Of a stretch of 64,000 bases of DNA, positions 42,186 through 50,513 are shown in pieces. Position numbers and translations under genes: made by a program. This DNA comes from Opitutia bacterium (GTDB taxonomy: Bacteria > Verrucomicrobiota > Verrucomicrobiia > Opitutales > Opitutaceae). The notes under the pieces are model-generated. The model was not told the origin of the DNA and made no database searches. It worked only from the letters and a program-made list of their open reading frames with translations. Location of the stretch: contig JACPIT010000009.1 of the NCBI GenBank assembly GCA_016187945.1, forward strand, positions 558,001 to 622,000. The letters run 5' to 3'. The first letter of the stretch is position 1, and each line of letters starts with the position of its first letter.

Positions 42186-42539
42186 CTATCTCCGGCGGTA
42201 GGTGACGAGATAGAGCTGCGCGCCGGGCGCCGTGCGGAAATTCTTCGGGCGCGAGCCGCCGAGGCCGAAGCAGACCATGAGGGTGTCGTCGATGAACTTG
42301 AACAGGCACGGAATCGTGCGACCGGCATTCGGACCGACCGCGCCGTGCAGCGTCAGTTGGTGCGCGGCGTCCGTCTCGACGGTGAAGGAGCCGGTGTCCG
42401 CCGCCACGCCGCCGAAGCGCACGGTGTAGATGCCGGCTGCGAGCTCGAACTCGGTTTGCTGGAGCACTTCCTGCGGCGCCTGTTCGCCATCGAGTTCGGC
42501 GTAGAGCGGCTGCCAGCGGCCTTCGAGTGGAGAGGTCAT
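42186..42539 (-). CDS. TIGR03067-like small protein
   Basis: A 117-residue protein that opens MTSPLEGRWQPLYAELDGEQ, has a beta-rich middle (GSFTVETDAAHQLTL), and ends KFIDDTLMVCFGLGG... This is the pattern of the TIGR03067 family common in Planctomycetes and Verrucomicrobia. Function unknown. ATG 42539 is used, as upstream sequence is repeats. Confidence 0.68.
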   Translation of the reverse strand: MTSPLEGRWQPLYAELDGEQAPQEVLQQTEFELAAGIYTVRFGGVAADTGSFTVETDAAHQLTLHGAVGPNAGRTIPCLFKFIDDTLMVCFGLGGSRPKNFRTAPGAQLYLVTYRRR

Positions 42540-42553
42540 TCGGAGGATTTGCC

Positions 42554-42580
42554 CACGAAACCCGTGAAAGGCACGAAAAA
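42554..42580. repeat. 9-bp tandem repeat (3 units)
   Basis: CACGAAACC, CGTGAAAGG and CACGAAAAA: the complement of the TTTCGTGNN pattern at 18388-18414. Confidence 0.55.
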
Positions 42581-42620
42581 GTTTTCGGACGACAAAACGC
42601 GCGATCGACGGCACGATATT

Positions 42621-42696
42621 TGTAGGAGCGGCTTTACGCCGCGATTCGAGCGCGGCACGCGCCACGCAGCAGTCGCGGCGTAACGCCGCTCCTACA
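42621..42696. repeat. REP-like palindrome, 'GTAGGAGCGGCTTTACGCCG' family
   Basis: Full copy: TGTAGGAGCGGCTTTACGCC with complement closing CTCCTACA, between the TIGR03067 gene and rmuC. Confidence 0.82.
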
Positions 42697-42726
42697 GTTC
42701 GGGCGATCAGAAATCTCGCCGAACGA

Positions 42727-44034
42727 TTACACCCGTTTCAACACCTCGCGCGACTGGAGTTCCGCGGCGGCGGGAGCGGTGAGCTGCTTCGCGCCCTTGG
42801 CACCCAGCTCCTCGAACTTGCGCGCGCCGGGCAGCAGCGTCTGCTCGAAGGAGCCGACGGCGGCGTTGTAGGCCTTGCTCGCGGAGTCGAGGCCGCGGCC
42901 GACTTTGTCGAGGTTGTCGGCGAAGTTGGAAATCCGGTCGTAGAGCGTGCGGCCGAGCGCGGCTATTTCTTCGGCGTTCTTCGAGACCGACTCCTGGCGC
43001 CAGCCGTAGGCCGTGGCCTTGAGGAGCGCGATGAGCGTCGCAGGGGTGGCGAGCAGAACTTTCTTCGCGATGGCGCGATCGATGAGCGTCGCGTCGGCCT
43101 GCAGCGCGCCGGAGAGGAATTGGTCGCCGGGCAGGAAGAGCACGACGAACTCGGGCGAGGGCTGGAACTGCTCCCAGTAATTCTTCGCGCCGAGTGCGTC
43201 GATGTGGTTGCGCACTTTCGCAGCGTGCTCGGCGAGTTTCGCGGCGCGCACCGTCTCGTCGGAGGCGCTGGCGGCTTCGCGGTAGGCGTCGTTCGGCGCC
43301 TTGGCGTCGACGACGATCTGCTGGCCGCCGGGCAGGCGGACGACGAGATCGGCGCGGAAGCGGCCGGTGGCGTCGCTGGCGCTCTGTTGTTCGACGAAGT
43401 CGCAGTAGGCGGTCATACCCGACATCTCGACGACGCGGCGGAGCTGCAGTTCGCCCCAAGTGCCGGCGGTCGTGGTCGAGCGGAGCGCGGTGGAAAGTTT
43501 CGCGGCCTCGGCTTGGAGCTGCGCCTGCGAGGTGGTGAGCGACTTGAGTTGCTCGGAGAGCGCGCCGTAGGCGCTGGCGCGGGCTTTTTCGATCTCGCCG
43601 ATCTTGGCGTCGACTTTTTCGAGCGACTCCTTGAGCGGCTTCACGAGCGAGTCGATCGCCTGCTGGCGCTTGTCGAGTTCGCTGGCGGACTGCTGCTGGA
43701 GTTTGCCGAAGGACTCTCCGGCGAGCTTCAGAAACTCGTTGGTGTTCCGGCTGAGCGCGTCGGCGGAGAGCGCAGTGAACTCGCTTTTCAGCCGTTCGTG
43801 CGCGTTGGTCAGAGCGGAGATTTTTTCGGCCGATGCCGCACGTTCCGCTGCGAGTTCATTTTCGATTTTCGATTTTCGATTTTCGGTTTCTTCGAGGCGC
43901 GCGCGCGCGGTGGCGAGGTCGGCTTCGAGTAAGCGCGCGCGCTCCGCGATGGCGGCGGCGCGCGAGTGGGCGATGAACCAGCCGAGTCCACCGGCGAGGC
44001 TCGCGGCGACGATCGCGATGAGAATTTCGGTCAC
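42727..44034 (-). CDS. rmuC: DNA recombination protein RmuC
   Basis: A 435-residue RmuC homologue: an N-terminal membrane anchor (ILIAIVAASLAGGLGWFIA), a long coiled coil (residues 30-190), then the nuclease-like core (GTWGELQLRRVVEMSGM, VVDAKAPNDAY, FLPGDQFLSGAL). It limits inversions at short inverted repeats in E. coli, which is notable in this palindrome-rich region. GTG 44034 is chosen as the anchor begins there. Four ATTTTCG heptamers lie in the coiled-coil part of the gene. Confidence 0.9.
   Translation of the reverse strand: MTEILIAIVAASLAGGLGWFIAHSRAAAIAERARLLEADLATARARLEETENRKSKIENELAAERAASAEKISALTNAHERLKSEFTALSADALSRNTNEFLKLAGESFGKLQQQSASELDKRQQAIDSLVKPLKESLEKVDAKIGEIEKARASAYGALSEQLKSLTTSQAQLQAEAAKLSTALRSTTTAGTWGELQLRRVVEMSGMTAYCDFVEQQSASDATGRFRADLVVRLPGGQQIVVDAKAPNDAYREAASASDETVRAAKLAEHAAKVRNHIDALGAKNYWEQFQPSPEFVVLFLPGDQFLSGALQADATLIDRAIAKKVLLATPATLIALLKATAYGWRQESVSKNAEEIAALGRTLYDRISNFADNLDKVGRGLDSASKAYNAAVGSFEQTLLPGARKFEELGAKGAKQLTAPAAAELQSREVLKRV
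43858..43885. repeat. Perfect ATTTTCG heptamer repeat (4 units) inside rmuC
   Basis: Four identical 7-bp units, AT-rich in a GC-rich gene. On the coding strand they give RKSKIEN-type residues in the coiled coil. A gain or loss of one unit would shift the frame. Confidence 0.8.
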
Positions 44035-44183
44035 GCGCGGAGTGAAACCGTGATGCGCGGCGCGGGCAAGCGCCGGTGTGGCGGCGGGGAAAGGTGGCAC
44101 GCGTCGACTCGCTGGAGGCAAGCAAGCCCTGTGCGCCTTCGGCGCGTCAGCGCGCGCGGAGGTCTGCCGTGCGGCGAGGGTGT

Positions 44184-44213
44184 TTGAACGCGTTGGGGGC
44201 AACGCGTTCCACC
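44184..44213. repeat. Reduced member of the 'GTGGAGCGC' palindrome family
   Basis: TTGAACGCGTTGGGGGCAAC followed by GCGTTCCA: a single compact hairpin between rmuC and the next gene. Confidence 0.4.
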
Positions 44214-44235
44214 TTCGGCGGAGCCCGTCGCCAGC

Positions 44236-45510
44236 TTACTTCCCGAACGGGTTGGCCGAGTTGGTCGGCTCCTTGGCCGGGAGATAGATGGTGAAGCGCG
44301 TGCCTTCGCCGAGTTTCGTCTTCACGTGGATGAGGCCGTTGTGGTGGCGGACGAGGCGCGTGACGATCGCGAGTCCGAGGCCGGTGCCGGTCTGGGCCTT
44401 GGTCGTGAAATACGGCTCGAAGATGCGCGAGAGCACGTCGTGCGGAATGCCCGGGCCTTGATCGAGCACGGAGAGCGCGACGAGCGGCGTCTGGTTGGCG
44501 AAGGACTCGAGGTTGATGAAACGTTCGTCGGGCGTGTCGCGGAAATGCTCGATCGGCAGCGTCTCCTCGTAACGCTCGGCGGCGATCCACACCGTCTGCG
44601 GACGCTCGCAGCTCTGGAAGGCGTTCACGGTGAGGTTGAGGAGAATCTGGATCAACTCGGTGCCGCCGATCTGCGCGGCGGCGTCGCGGTCGAGGTGCTT
44701 CGCGGCGAGCTTGCCGCCGCGGAGGCTTGGATGGTTGCGCATCAACGTGTGGACGTCGTCGATGACCTGGTTGACGGAGACCTCGGGCGACTGCGCGCTG
44801 CGTTTGTTCACGAAGCGCAGGTAGCGGCGCGTGATCGCGGCGCAGGTGTTGACCTGTTTCGCAAGCAGGTTCACGTCGTCGCGCACGCCTTGGAGGTCGG
44901 CGCCGTAGAGCGAGCCGACGCTGTCGAGTTTGTGGCGGAGCAGCTCGACGTAGCCGGTGATGACGGTGAGCGGGTTGTTGATGTCGTGCAATGCGCCGGC
45001 ATAGATCTCGGTCGTGGTGCGCGCCATTTCTTCCTTCACGGAGGCGTCGTTGAGTTGCTCGCTCAACGCCTTCAAGCGCTCGGAGGTGGACGAGACGGTT
45101 TCGGAAATGCGGCGCAGGTGCAGGGCGCGCGTGACCGCTTCGCGAATCGTGGAGAGATCGAACGGCTTGCTCAGGTAATCGCAGGCGCCGAGGCGCAGCG
45201 CCTGGCGCGCGGTCTCGATCGTCTCGTAGGCGGTGAGCATGATGACTTCGATGTGCGGATCGATGGCCTTCAGGCCGCGGAGCACGTCGATGCCGGACTT
45301 GCCCGCCATGCGGATGTCGAGGATGGCGAGCTGCACGGCATTGTTGCGCGCGAACTCGAGCGCCTTGTCGCCGTTGTCGACAGCTTGGACGTTGAAGTCC
45401 TGCTTGAACACCATGCGCAACGAGTGGCGCGGGCCCTCTTCGTCGTCGACGATGAGGAGCGTCGGCAGCGTGACAGTCGCAGTGGGCGCAGTGGCGAGAA
45501 CGGTGGTCAT
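44236..45510 (-). CDS. Receiver-histidine kinase protein (REC at the N-terminus)
   Basis: A soluble 424-residue protein. The receiver domain (1-125) has VDDEE, Asp65 in AILDIRMAG and Lys115 in SKPFD. The kinase part has H-box GALHDINNPLTVI (His175), N-box LNLTVNAFQS, DQGPGIP and GTGLGLAIV, so it looks catalytically complete. With no sensor domain it is likely an intermediate in a multi-step phosphorelay, perhaps with the membrane kinases upstream on the same strand. ATG 45510 is preferred over 45519. Confidence 0.86.
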   Translation of the reverse strand: MTTVLATAPTATVTLPTLLIVDDEEGPRHSLRMVFKQDFNVQAVDNGDKALEFARNNAVQLAILDIRMAGKSGIDVLRGLKAIDPHIEVIMLTAYETIETARQALRLGACDYLSKPFDLSTIREAVTRALHLRRISETVSSTSERLKALSEQLNDASVKEEMARTTTEIYAGALHDINNPLTVITGYVELLRHKLDSVGSLYGADLQGVRDDVNLLAKQVNTCAAITRRYLRFVNKRSAQSPEVSVNQVIDDVHTLMRNHPSLRGGKLAAKHLDRDAAAQIGGTELIQILLNLTVNAFQSCERPQTVWIAAERYEETLPIEHFRDTPDERFINLESFANQTPLVALSVLDQGPGIPHDVLSRIFEPYFTTKAQTGTGLGLAIVTRLVRHHNGLIHVKTKLGEGTRFTIYLPAKEPTNSANPFGK

Positions 45511-45640
45511 GTTACGCAAATCTCCGGAAGCGTCACACGACGCGGGCAGTGGAGAATCTCCGCGGCATGATGCTGGCGTTCACAATTTCGGGCGCGCCCG
45601 CAGTGGCAAGTGTGAACTCGATCACGGCGCGCAGGGGAAA

Positions 45641-46513
45641 TCACCCAAGCTCGCCCAGCAACCAATCGCGCGCGGCCGAGTGGTCCGGGGGCGTCCAACC
45701 GCGCTGTCGCGCCAGCGTCGCGGCAGCGTCCTCGAAGGCGCCGGCGGCGGCGCGAAGCGCCCGGCTCAGCGTCGCACGGTCGGCGCCGGTGGCAAAGGCA
45801 CTCTGCGGCAGGCGCTCCGGCGCGAGCCACGATTCGGCGCGACGGGCTTCGGGGCGCACGGCGCGATCGTGGTCGCGGGCCTCTTCTTCGAGCAGGCGCC
45901 AGAGCTGCTCGACGAGCGTGAGATGGAAATGGCGTTGGGCGGCGCGCAATTCGCCGCGCGCGATTTTCTTGGCGGTCCAGACCGCGGCGGCCCAGAACGC
46001 GGCGCAGACTCCGCGAAATTCGCGCTCGTCCAACCGCGGCCAGGGCAGCGTCGCCCCGAGGCGCGCGTAGCGCCGCTCCCATGCCGCGCCGCCCTTGACG
46101 ACGCGCCAGCCGGGGCAGGCGACGATCTTGAGATTGCGCACGCCGAATTTCAGCGGCGGCGGCCAGAGCGAGGCCAGGCCGGGCGCGCGGAGCGCGGCGA
46201 AAGCGATGCGCAGCTCGACCGCGCGCAAGATCACGAAGTCCGCCTCCACGCCGCCGGGGAAGACAAGCGTCAGCTTGTCGGCGCCGCCGAAGACGCGTTG
46301 CGAGTTCACGACCCACGTCTCGCCGAGTCCGTGCAACGCGGCGGGATCGCGGTAGAGCGCGGGACGGGTCGAGATCAGTTGAAAATCGTAGTCGGACCAC
46401 CGGTCGGGCGTCGCGCCCGGCTGCACGCGCGAGCCGATTTGCACGAGCGCCGAAATATCCGCGCGGCTCGCGGCCCACGCGGAAATGCGCGCCATCACGG
46501 GGTCGTCGCTCAT
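45641..46513 (-). CDS. Aminoglycoside 6-adenylyltransferase-family protein
   Basis: A 290-residue protein of the AadE/AadK nucleotidyltransferase family. The active-site pattern is GSRVQPGATPDRWSDYDFQL, with the acidic pair in SDYDF and a third acid in EADFVIL. Chromosomal members in environmental bacteria are not necessarily resistance determinants; antibiotic modification is possible but unproven. Confidence 0.78.
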   Translation of the reverse strand: MSDDPVMARISAWAASRADISALVQIGSRVQPGATPDRWSDYDFQLISTRPALYRDPAALHGLGETWVVNSQRVFGGADKLTLVFPGGVEADFVILRAVELRIAFAALRAPGLASLWPPPLKFGVRNLKIVACPGWRVVKGGAAWERRYARLGATLPWPRLDEREFRGVCAAFWAAAVWTAKKIARGELRAAQRHFHLTLVEQLWRLLEEEARDHDRAVRPEARRAESWLAPERLPQSAFATGADRATLSRALRAAAGAFEDAAATLARQRGWTPPDHSAARDWLLGELG

Positions 46514-46595
46514 GCGGCGCGGCGTTCAGCCGTTTCGAGGCAGTCGGTCGGAGCCGCCGACGGGAGGAGGCCGGAACGAAGTGAACTTCGTGGGA

Positions 46596-46620
46596 CAGCC
46601 TCGTTACCTCGGCTGCTACG
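46596..46620. repeat. Half copy of the 'GTAGCAGCCGAGGTAACGAG' repeat family
   Basis: CAGCCTCGTTACCTCGGCTG then CTACG; the full palindrome of this family is at 63467-63543. Confidence 0.6.
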
Positions 46621-46653
46621 TCGCTTCGTGGAGTTCGATTGCATGGACGCCAC

Positions 46654-48531
46654 TCAGAGCGTGACACTCGAGCGGTCCGCCTTCGGGGACTCGTCGCCGT
46701 TGCCGTTCGGACGCGCGGGCGCGAGCGTGGCGAAGGGGTGCGTCGTGTGCGAGGGGCGGGAACGCAGGGCGATCTGCACCTCGGCGCCGCTGAGGCCCTG
46801 GCCGCCCTGGAGCGATCCGTGGTGCCAGCGGATGATTTCGCGAGCGAGGAAGACGCGAAGCAGCGGATGTGCGGGCATCGGGCCCTTGCTCGTCTCGACG
46901 AAGCCTTCGAGATAGAGATTCTTGCCGGAAAGGACGATCAAGCCGGTCTCGTGCTCGCCCTCGCCGCGGCGTTTGACGGCGACGTTGACCGGGCCGTCGG
47001 CGGCGTCGCGATTGCGGACGACGGCGTCGAAGATCGATTGCAGCGCGAAGCGGAGCATCGTCTCGTTCGCGTGCAGGGCGGGCGACATCTCGCCGGAGCT
47101 GACGCGGAGCACGCCGTGAAGTTCGAGGCTGCGGACGACTTCGCCGAGGTCGACGCGGCGGACGTCGCCGACCATGAACTCCTGCATCATGTGCAGGACG
47201 CGCGAGAGGCCCTTGAGTTTCTCGGCGTCGCGCTCGAGTTGGGCATTGAACTCGGCGAGCAGTTCCGGCGCGGAGCCGCTCTGCTGGGCGAGCTGGAGAA
47301 AAGTAGTGAGCGTGACGAGCGGCCCGCCGAGTTCGTGCGAGAGCGTGAGGCCAAACTCGCGGCAATACTTGAGGCGCTCGCGTTCGGCGGCGGCGGTGCG
47401 GTTGGCAAGTTCGGGGCCGGCGTCTTCCCACTGCGCCCAAACGCCGCCGGTCTCGGCGATCGGGCCGGCTTCGGCGCGGAAGCGGACGGTCGGACTCGGG
47501 TCGAGGCGGATCGTGCGGCCGGTGCGGAGGACTTCGCCGGCGAGCGCGCGAATCTCGGGTGGCAGCGAGATGTCCGAAGGCGCGCCGGCGGCGAGGATGC
47601 GCGCGCCGGAGAGGTATTTGGCGCGGAGTTTTTCCTGGTAAGCGGCGTCGGCGAGCGCGCGGAGGCGGCTGGCTTTTTCGAGGCAGCGTTCGAGCAGACG
47701 GCCGAGTTCGAGGGCGCGCGAGCGATCGGCGGCGTTGTAGGAACGGCCGTCGGCGCGCGGACCGTAGGCGGCCCAGCCGGCGAGGCGGCCCGACTCGAAG
47801 AGTGGCACGAGCAGGCGCGCGCTCCACGATTGCATCTGCTGGCGGATGTGGCTCTCAGTCGCGGGATCGGAGTTGCCGACCCAGTCGTCGAGATCGATCG
47901 CGCAGGGGAATTCCTCCATGCATTGCGCGATCGGGCTGCCGGCGGCGCAGGTCCAGCCGTAGCGGTCGGAGCGGAACGAATCGCCGTCGAGCAGGAAGAG
48001 CGTGACGCGCGAGGCTTGGAGGAGCGATTGGGCGGCGCGGCGGAATTCCTCGAGCACGCGGTCGCGATCTTCGAGGTGCTCGATCGCGGCCTCCATGAAA
48101 CTGAGATCGTCGACCGCGGAGGTCGGCGCCGATTCGCGCGCGTGCGGCGACGGCGCGCGCGTGCCGCGCGCCTGAAGCGTCTGGATGATCGCGTTTTTCT
48201 CGGCGAGCTCCGCGGCGGTGCGCAGGGTGTCCTTCAGCAGCGTGCGGCTTTCCTCGTAGGTGAGAAAGAAGCGGCCGGCGCCGGCGAGGCGGGATTGCTC
48301 GAAGGGGAGGCTTTGCGCCTGGCCGACGACGATCACGATCACGTCCGGGTGCGTGCCGAGTGCGCTGCGCGGATCGGCGAGGTCTTTGATCCAGACGCGG
48401 GCGCCGACTTGGGAGAGTTCGCGGCGGAGGAGTTCGGGCGACGACGGCGACACTGCCGGATACGGCAGTTGAGCGGACCAGTCCGCAAACAGGCGGGGGT
48501 CAGGCGTCGTGAGGATCAGGATGGCGGACAT
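46654..48531 (-). CDS. Cytoplasmic histidine-kinase-like protein with degenerate ATPase domain
   Basis: A 625-residue protein. The N-terminus resembles a divergent receiver (AILILTTPDPRLF, residues 1-110). A GAF-like region covers about 150-290. A dimerisation helix follows with an H-box-like LTLSHELGGPLVTL (His399). The C-terminal ATPase region lacks recognisable DxGxG and GxGLG motifs, so it may not bind ATP. The start overlaps the upstream kinase gene by 16 bp. A scaffold or phosphotransfer partner is the likely role (inference). Confidence 0.72.
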   Translation of the reverse strand: MSAILILTTPDPRLFADWSAQLPYPAVSPSSPELLRRELSQVGARVWIKDLADPRSALGTHPDVIVIVVGQAQSLPFEQSRLAGAGRFFLTYEESRTLLKDTLRTAAELAEKNAIIQTLQARGTRAPSPHARESAPTSAVDDLSFMEAAIEHLEDRDRVLEEFRRAAQSLLQASRVTLFLLDGDSFRSDRYGWTCAAGSPIAQCMEEFPCAIDLDDWVGNSDPATESHIRQQMQSWSARLLVPLFESGRLAGWAAYGPRADGRSYNAADRSRALELGRLLERCLEKASRLRALADAAYQEKLRAKYLSGARILAAGAPSDISLPPEIRALAGEVLRTGRTIRLDPSPTVRFRAEAGPIAETGGVWAQWEDAGPELANRTAAAERERLKYCREFGLTLSHELGGPLVTLTTFLQLAQQSGSAPELLAEFNAQLERDAEKLKGLSRVLHMMQEFMVGDVRRVDLGEVVRSLELHGVLRVSSGEMSPALHANETMLRFALQSIFDAVVRNRDAADGPVNVAVKRRGEGEHETGLIVLSGKNLYLEGFVETSKGPMPAHPLLRVFLAREIIRWHHGSLQGGQGLSGAEVQIALRSRPSHTTHPFATLAPARPNGNGDESPKADRSSVTL

Positions 48532-50513
48532 GGGAACGTAAGGCGGAAGGTCGCGCCGGGCTGGCCCGTATCGACCAACGCGATGCTCCCGCGATGAGCG
48601 CGCATCATGTTGGCGCTCATCGCGAGGCCAAGCCCGAAACCGTTGATTTTGCCGGAGCTGAACGGTTGGAAGAGCCGCTCGCGCTGTTCGGGAGCGACAC
48701 CGGGACCGTTATCGGCCACATCGAGCATGATCTCGCGGGAGGCCAGCCGCGTGCGGACGGTGACGACACGTTCGCCCGACTGGCCCGCGAGCGCCTGTTG
48801 GGCGTTCACGAGGAGATTGAGGACGATTTGGTTGATGCCGCCGGCATCGGCGCTGATGGGGCGCTCGTCGGCAGTGAGGTCCACGAGGAGTTCGGTGTGC
48901 GCCTCGGCGAATTTCGGACGCATCAGCGTGGTGCACTCCAGCACGATCTCGTTCAGCCGCACGGTGCGCATGATGGGCTTGCGCGGGCTGGAGAGCTTGA
49001 GGAGCTGCTCGGTGAGGCCTTCGATGCGTGCGACCTCCTTTTGAAAAACCTGGGAGAACTCGACGCGAAACTCGGGATCCTGGTGCCGCTCCGGGAGGAG
49101 TTGCGCGAAGGTCTTGAGCGCGACGAGAGGATTGCGGATCTCGTGCGCGAGGCTGGCGCCGAGGAGCCCGGCCGTGGCGACCTGCTCGGTTTCGCGCGCA
49201 CGCTTGACAAGACGAGCGCGCGAGAGCGCCACCTCGATGAGTTCGGACCAGCCGAGGAGGTGCTCGATCTCGGGCCAGAGGAAGGGCATCCGGTCCTCGC
49301 GGCGGCCGAGGCCAATCGCGATCGGCGTCGTGCCGCGCGTGGGCGGACTGAGCACAACCACGCCCAACTGATGCTTGGCGAGAAAGGCGTCGATTTCCTC
49401 GAGGGCGGGAGTGACGCGACGACGCGCGACGCTTTCAGGTGTGACCCAGCGTTCTTCCAACAGAAGCGTGAGCCCGGGACCATCGGTAGCGAGCGACCAC
49501 GGATTGCCCTGCTGGGCCGGGTTATCGGAAGAGCGGATAACCGCTTTGTCAGCGCGGCCCCACTCGCGAAGAATGCGGCAATAGCGCTCGGTCAGGCCGT
49601 CGGGATCGGGCTCCTCACGGCCGGCGGCAAGAATCTCAAGGCGCACCTGATCGGCAACGTCCGCGCGGTCCGAGAAACTCGGCCAGCGGCTACGACGCTC
49701 AAGATACACAATCAGCGAAACAGTCGCGCTTAGGCCGACAATCATCGCGACGCCGGAAGGCAACAGGTCGCCCGCGTATTGGAGCCAGATAAGCATCACC
49801 ACACTGGCACCAACCATGATACCGCCTCGTCGTAGAACGGCCAAGAAGAGACGCCGTGCATCGAGAATCTTCTGGCTGGTGATGCCCCACGCCGTGAGGC
49901 CATAGAAAAACAGCACTGCGATGGGCGCGAATCCGCGAAAATCAGTCAGGCCGAGCATCGGTGCGACCATCGTGAACCCAAGGCCTACCAAGCACGAGAT
50001 GGCACCGCCAATCAGGAAGATTTTGATCTCGACGAGCTGAATGCCCTTCTGCAGCCGCATCTCGCGCACTCCCAAGCCGACAAGGGAAAGATAGGAAACC
50101 ACGAGCCCGGCATTATAGATGATGGCGCCCGCCCCCCAAATGCGAGTCTCGCGCGTGGATTCGCTAGGAATGAACCAATTCGAAACTGCAATCGCTGCCA
50201 GCGTGCTCCCGCCCACAAGCCAGTATTTCCCCTTTGTGATCAACTCGCGCCATTTGCACTCGGGAGAAATGATCGAGTGCGCCAGCCACCACAACAACCA
50301 GGGGAAGAAAGCGCCAATCGCGGAGATCGCCTTGATCCATGGGACGGGATTGGGGATGTGGAATCGATTGAGCGTCCACAGGAGAGCCAACCAAAGCGCT
50401 ATCCATAGAGACAACAGCGTGAAGGCCTGGTTGATCTGCCGACGTGGATTGGCAAAAAATACGCTCGCAGTCGCACAGACCACAACGACCAGAGTGATGC
50501 TCTGCATGTTCAT
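48516..50513 (-). CDS. Polytopic membrane histidine kinase (PrsK-like architecture), copy 1
   Basis: A 665-residue sensor kinase. The N-terminal 270 residues contain about seven or eight membrane helices (FPWLLWWLAHS is a landmark). A GAF-like region (300-440) follows. The kinase core has H-box LLGASLAHEIRNPLVALKTF (His457), N-box NQIVLNLLVNAQ, DNGPGVAPEQ and GFGLGLAMS. The start forms an ATGA overlap with the ketosynthase gene stop. Architecture and the NPVPW and FPWLLWW motifs match the kinase at 54598. The multi-helix domain could sense a membrane-soluble ligand. Confidence 0.86.
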   Translation of the reverse strand: MNMQSITLVVVVCATASVFFANPRRQINQAFTLLSLWIALWLALLWTLNRFHIPNPVPWIKAISAIGAFFPWLLWWLAHSIISPECKWRELITKGKYWLVGGSTLAAIAVSNWFIPSESTRETRIWGAGAIIYNAGLVVSYLSLVGLGVREMRLQKGIQLVEIKIFLIGGAISCLVGLGFTMVAPMLGLTDFRGFAPIAVLFFYGLTAWGITSQKILDARRLFLAVLRRGGIMVGASVVMLIWLQYAGDLLPSGVAMIVGLSATVSLIVYLERRSRWPSFSDRADVADQVRLEILAAGREEPDPDGLTERYCRILREWGRADKAVIRSSDNPAQQGNPWSLATDGPGLTLLLEERWVTPESVARRRVTPALEEIDAFLAKHQLGVVVLSPPTRGTTPIAIGLGRREDRMPFLWPEIEHLLGWSELIEVALSRARLVKRARETEQVATAGLLGASLAHEIRNPLVALKTFAQLLPERHQDPEFRVEFSQVFQKEVARIEGLTEQLLKLSSPRKPIMRTVRLNEIVLECTTLMRPKFAEAHTELLVDLTADERPISADAGGINQIVLNLLVNAQQALAGQSGERVVTVRTRLASREIMLDVADNGPGVAPEQRERLFQPFSSGKINGFGLGLAMSANMMRAHRGSIALVDTGQPGATFRLTFPCPPS

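Noticed and set aside
45641-46513. Aminoglycoside adenylyltransferase as an acquired resistance gene
   Set aside because: Base composition matches its neighbours and there is no integron, transposon or attachment site around it; it looks like a resident chromosomal gene.
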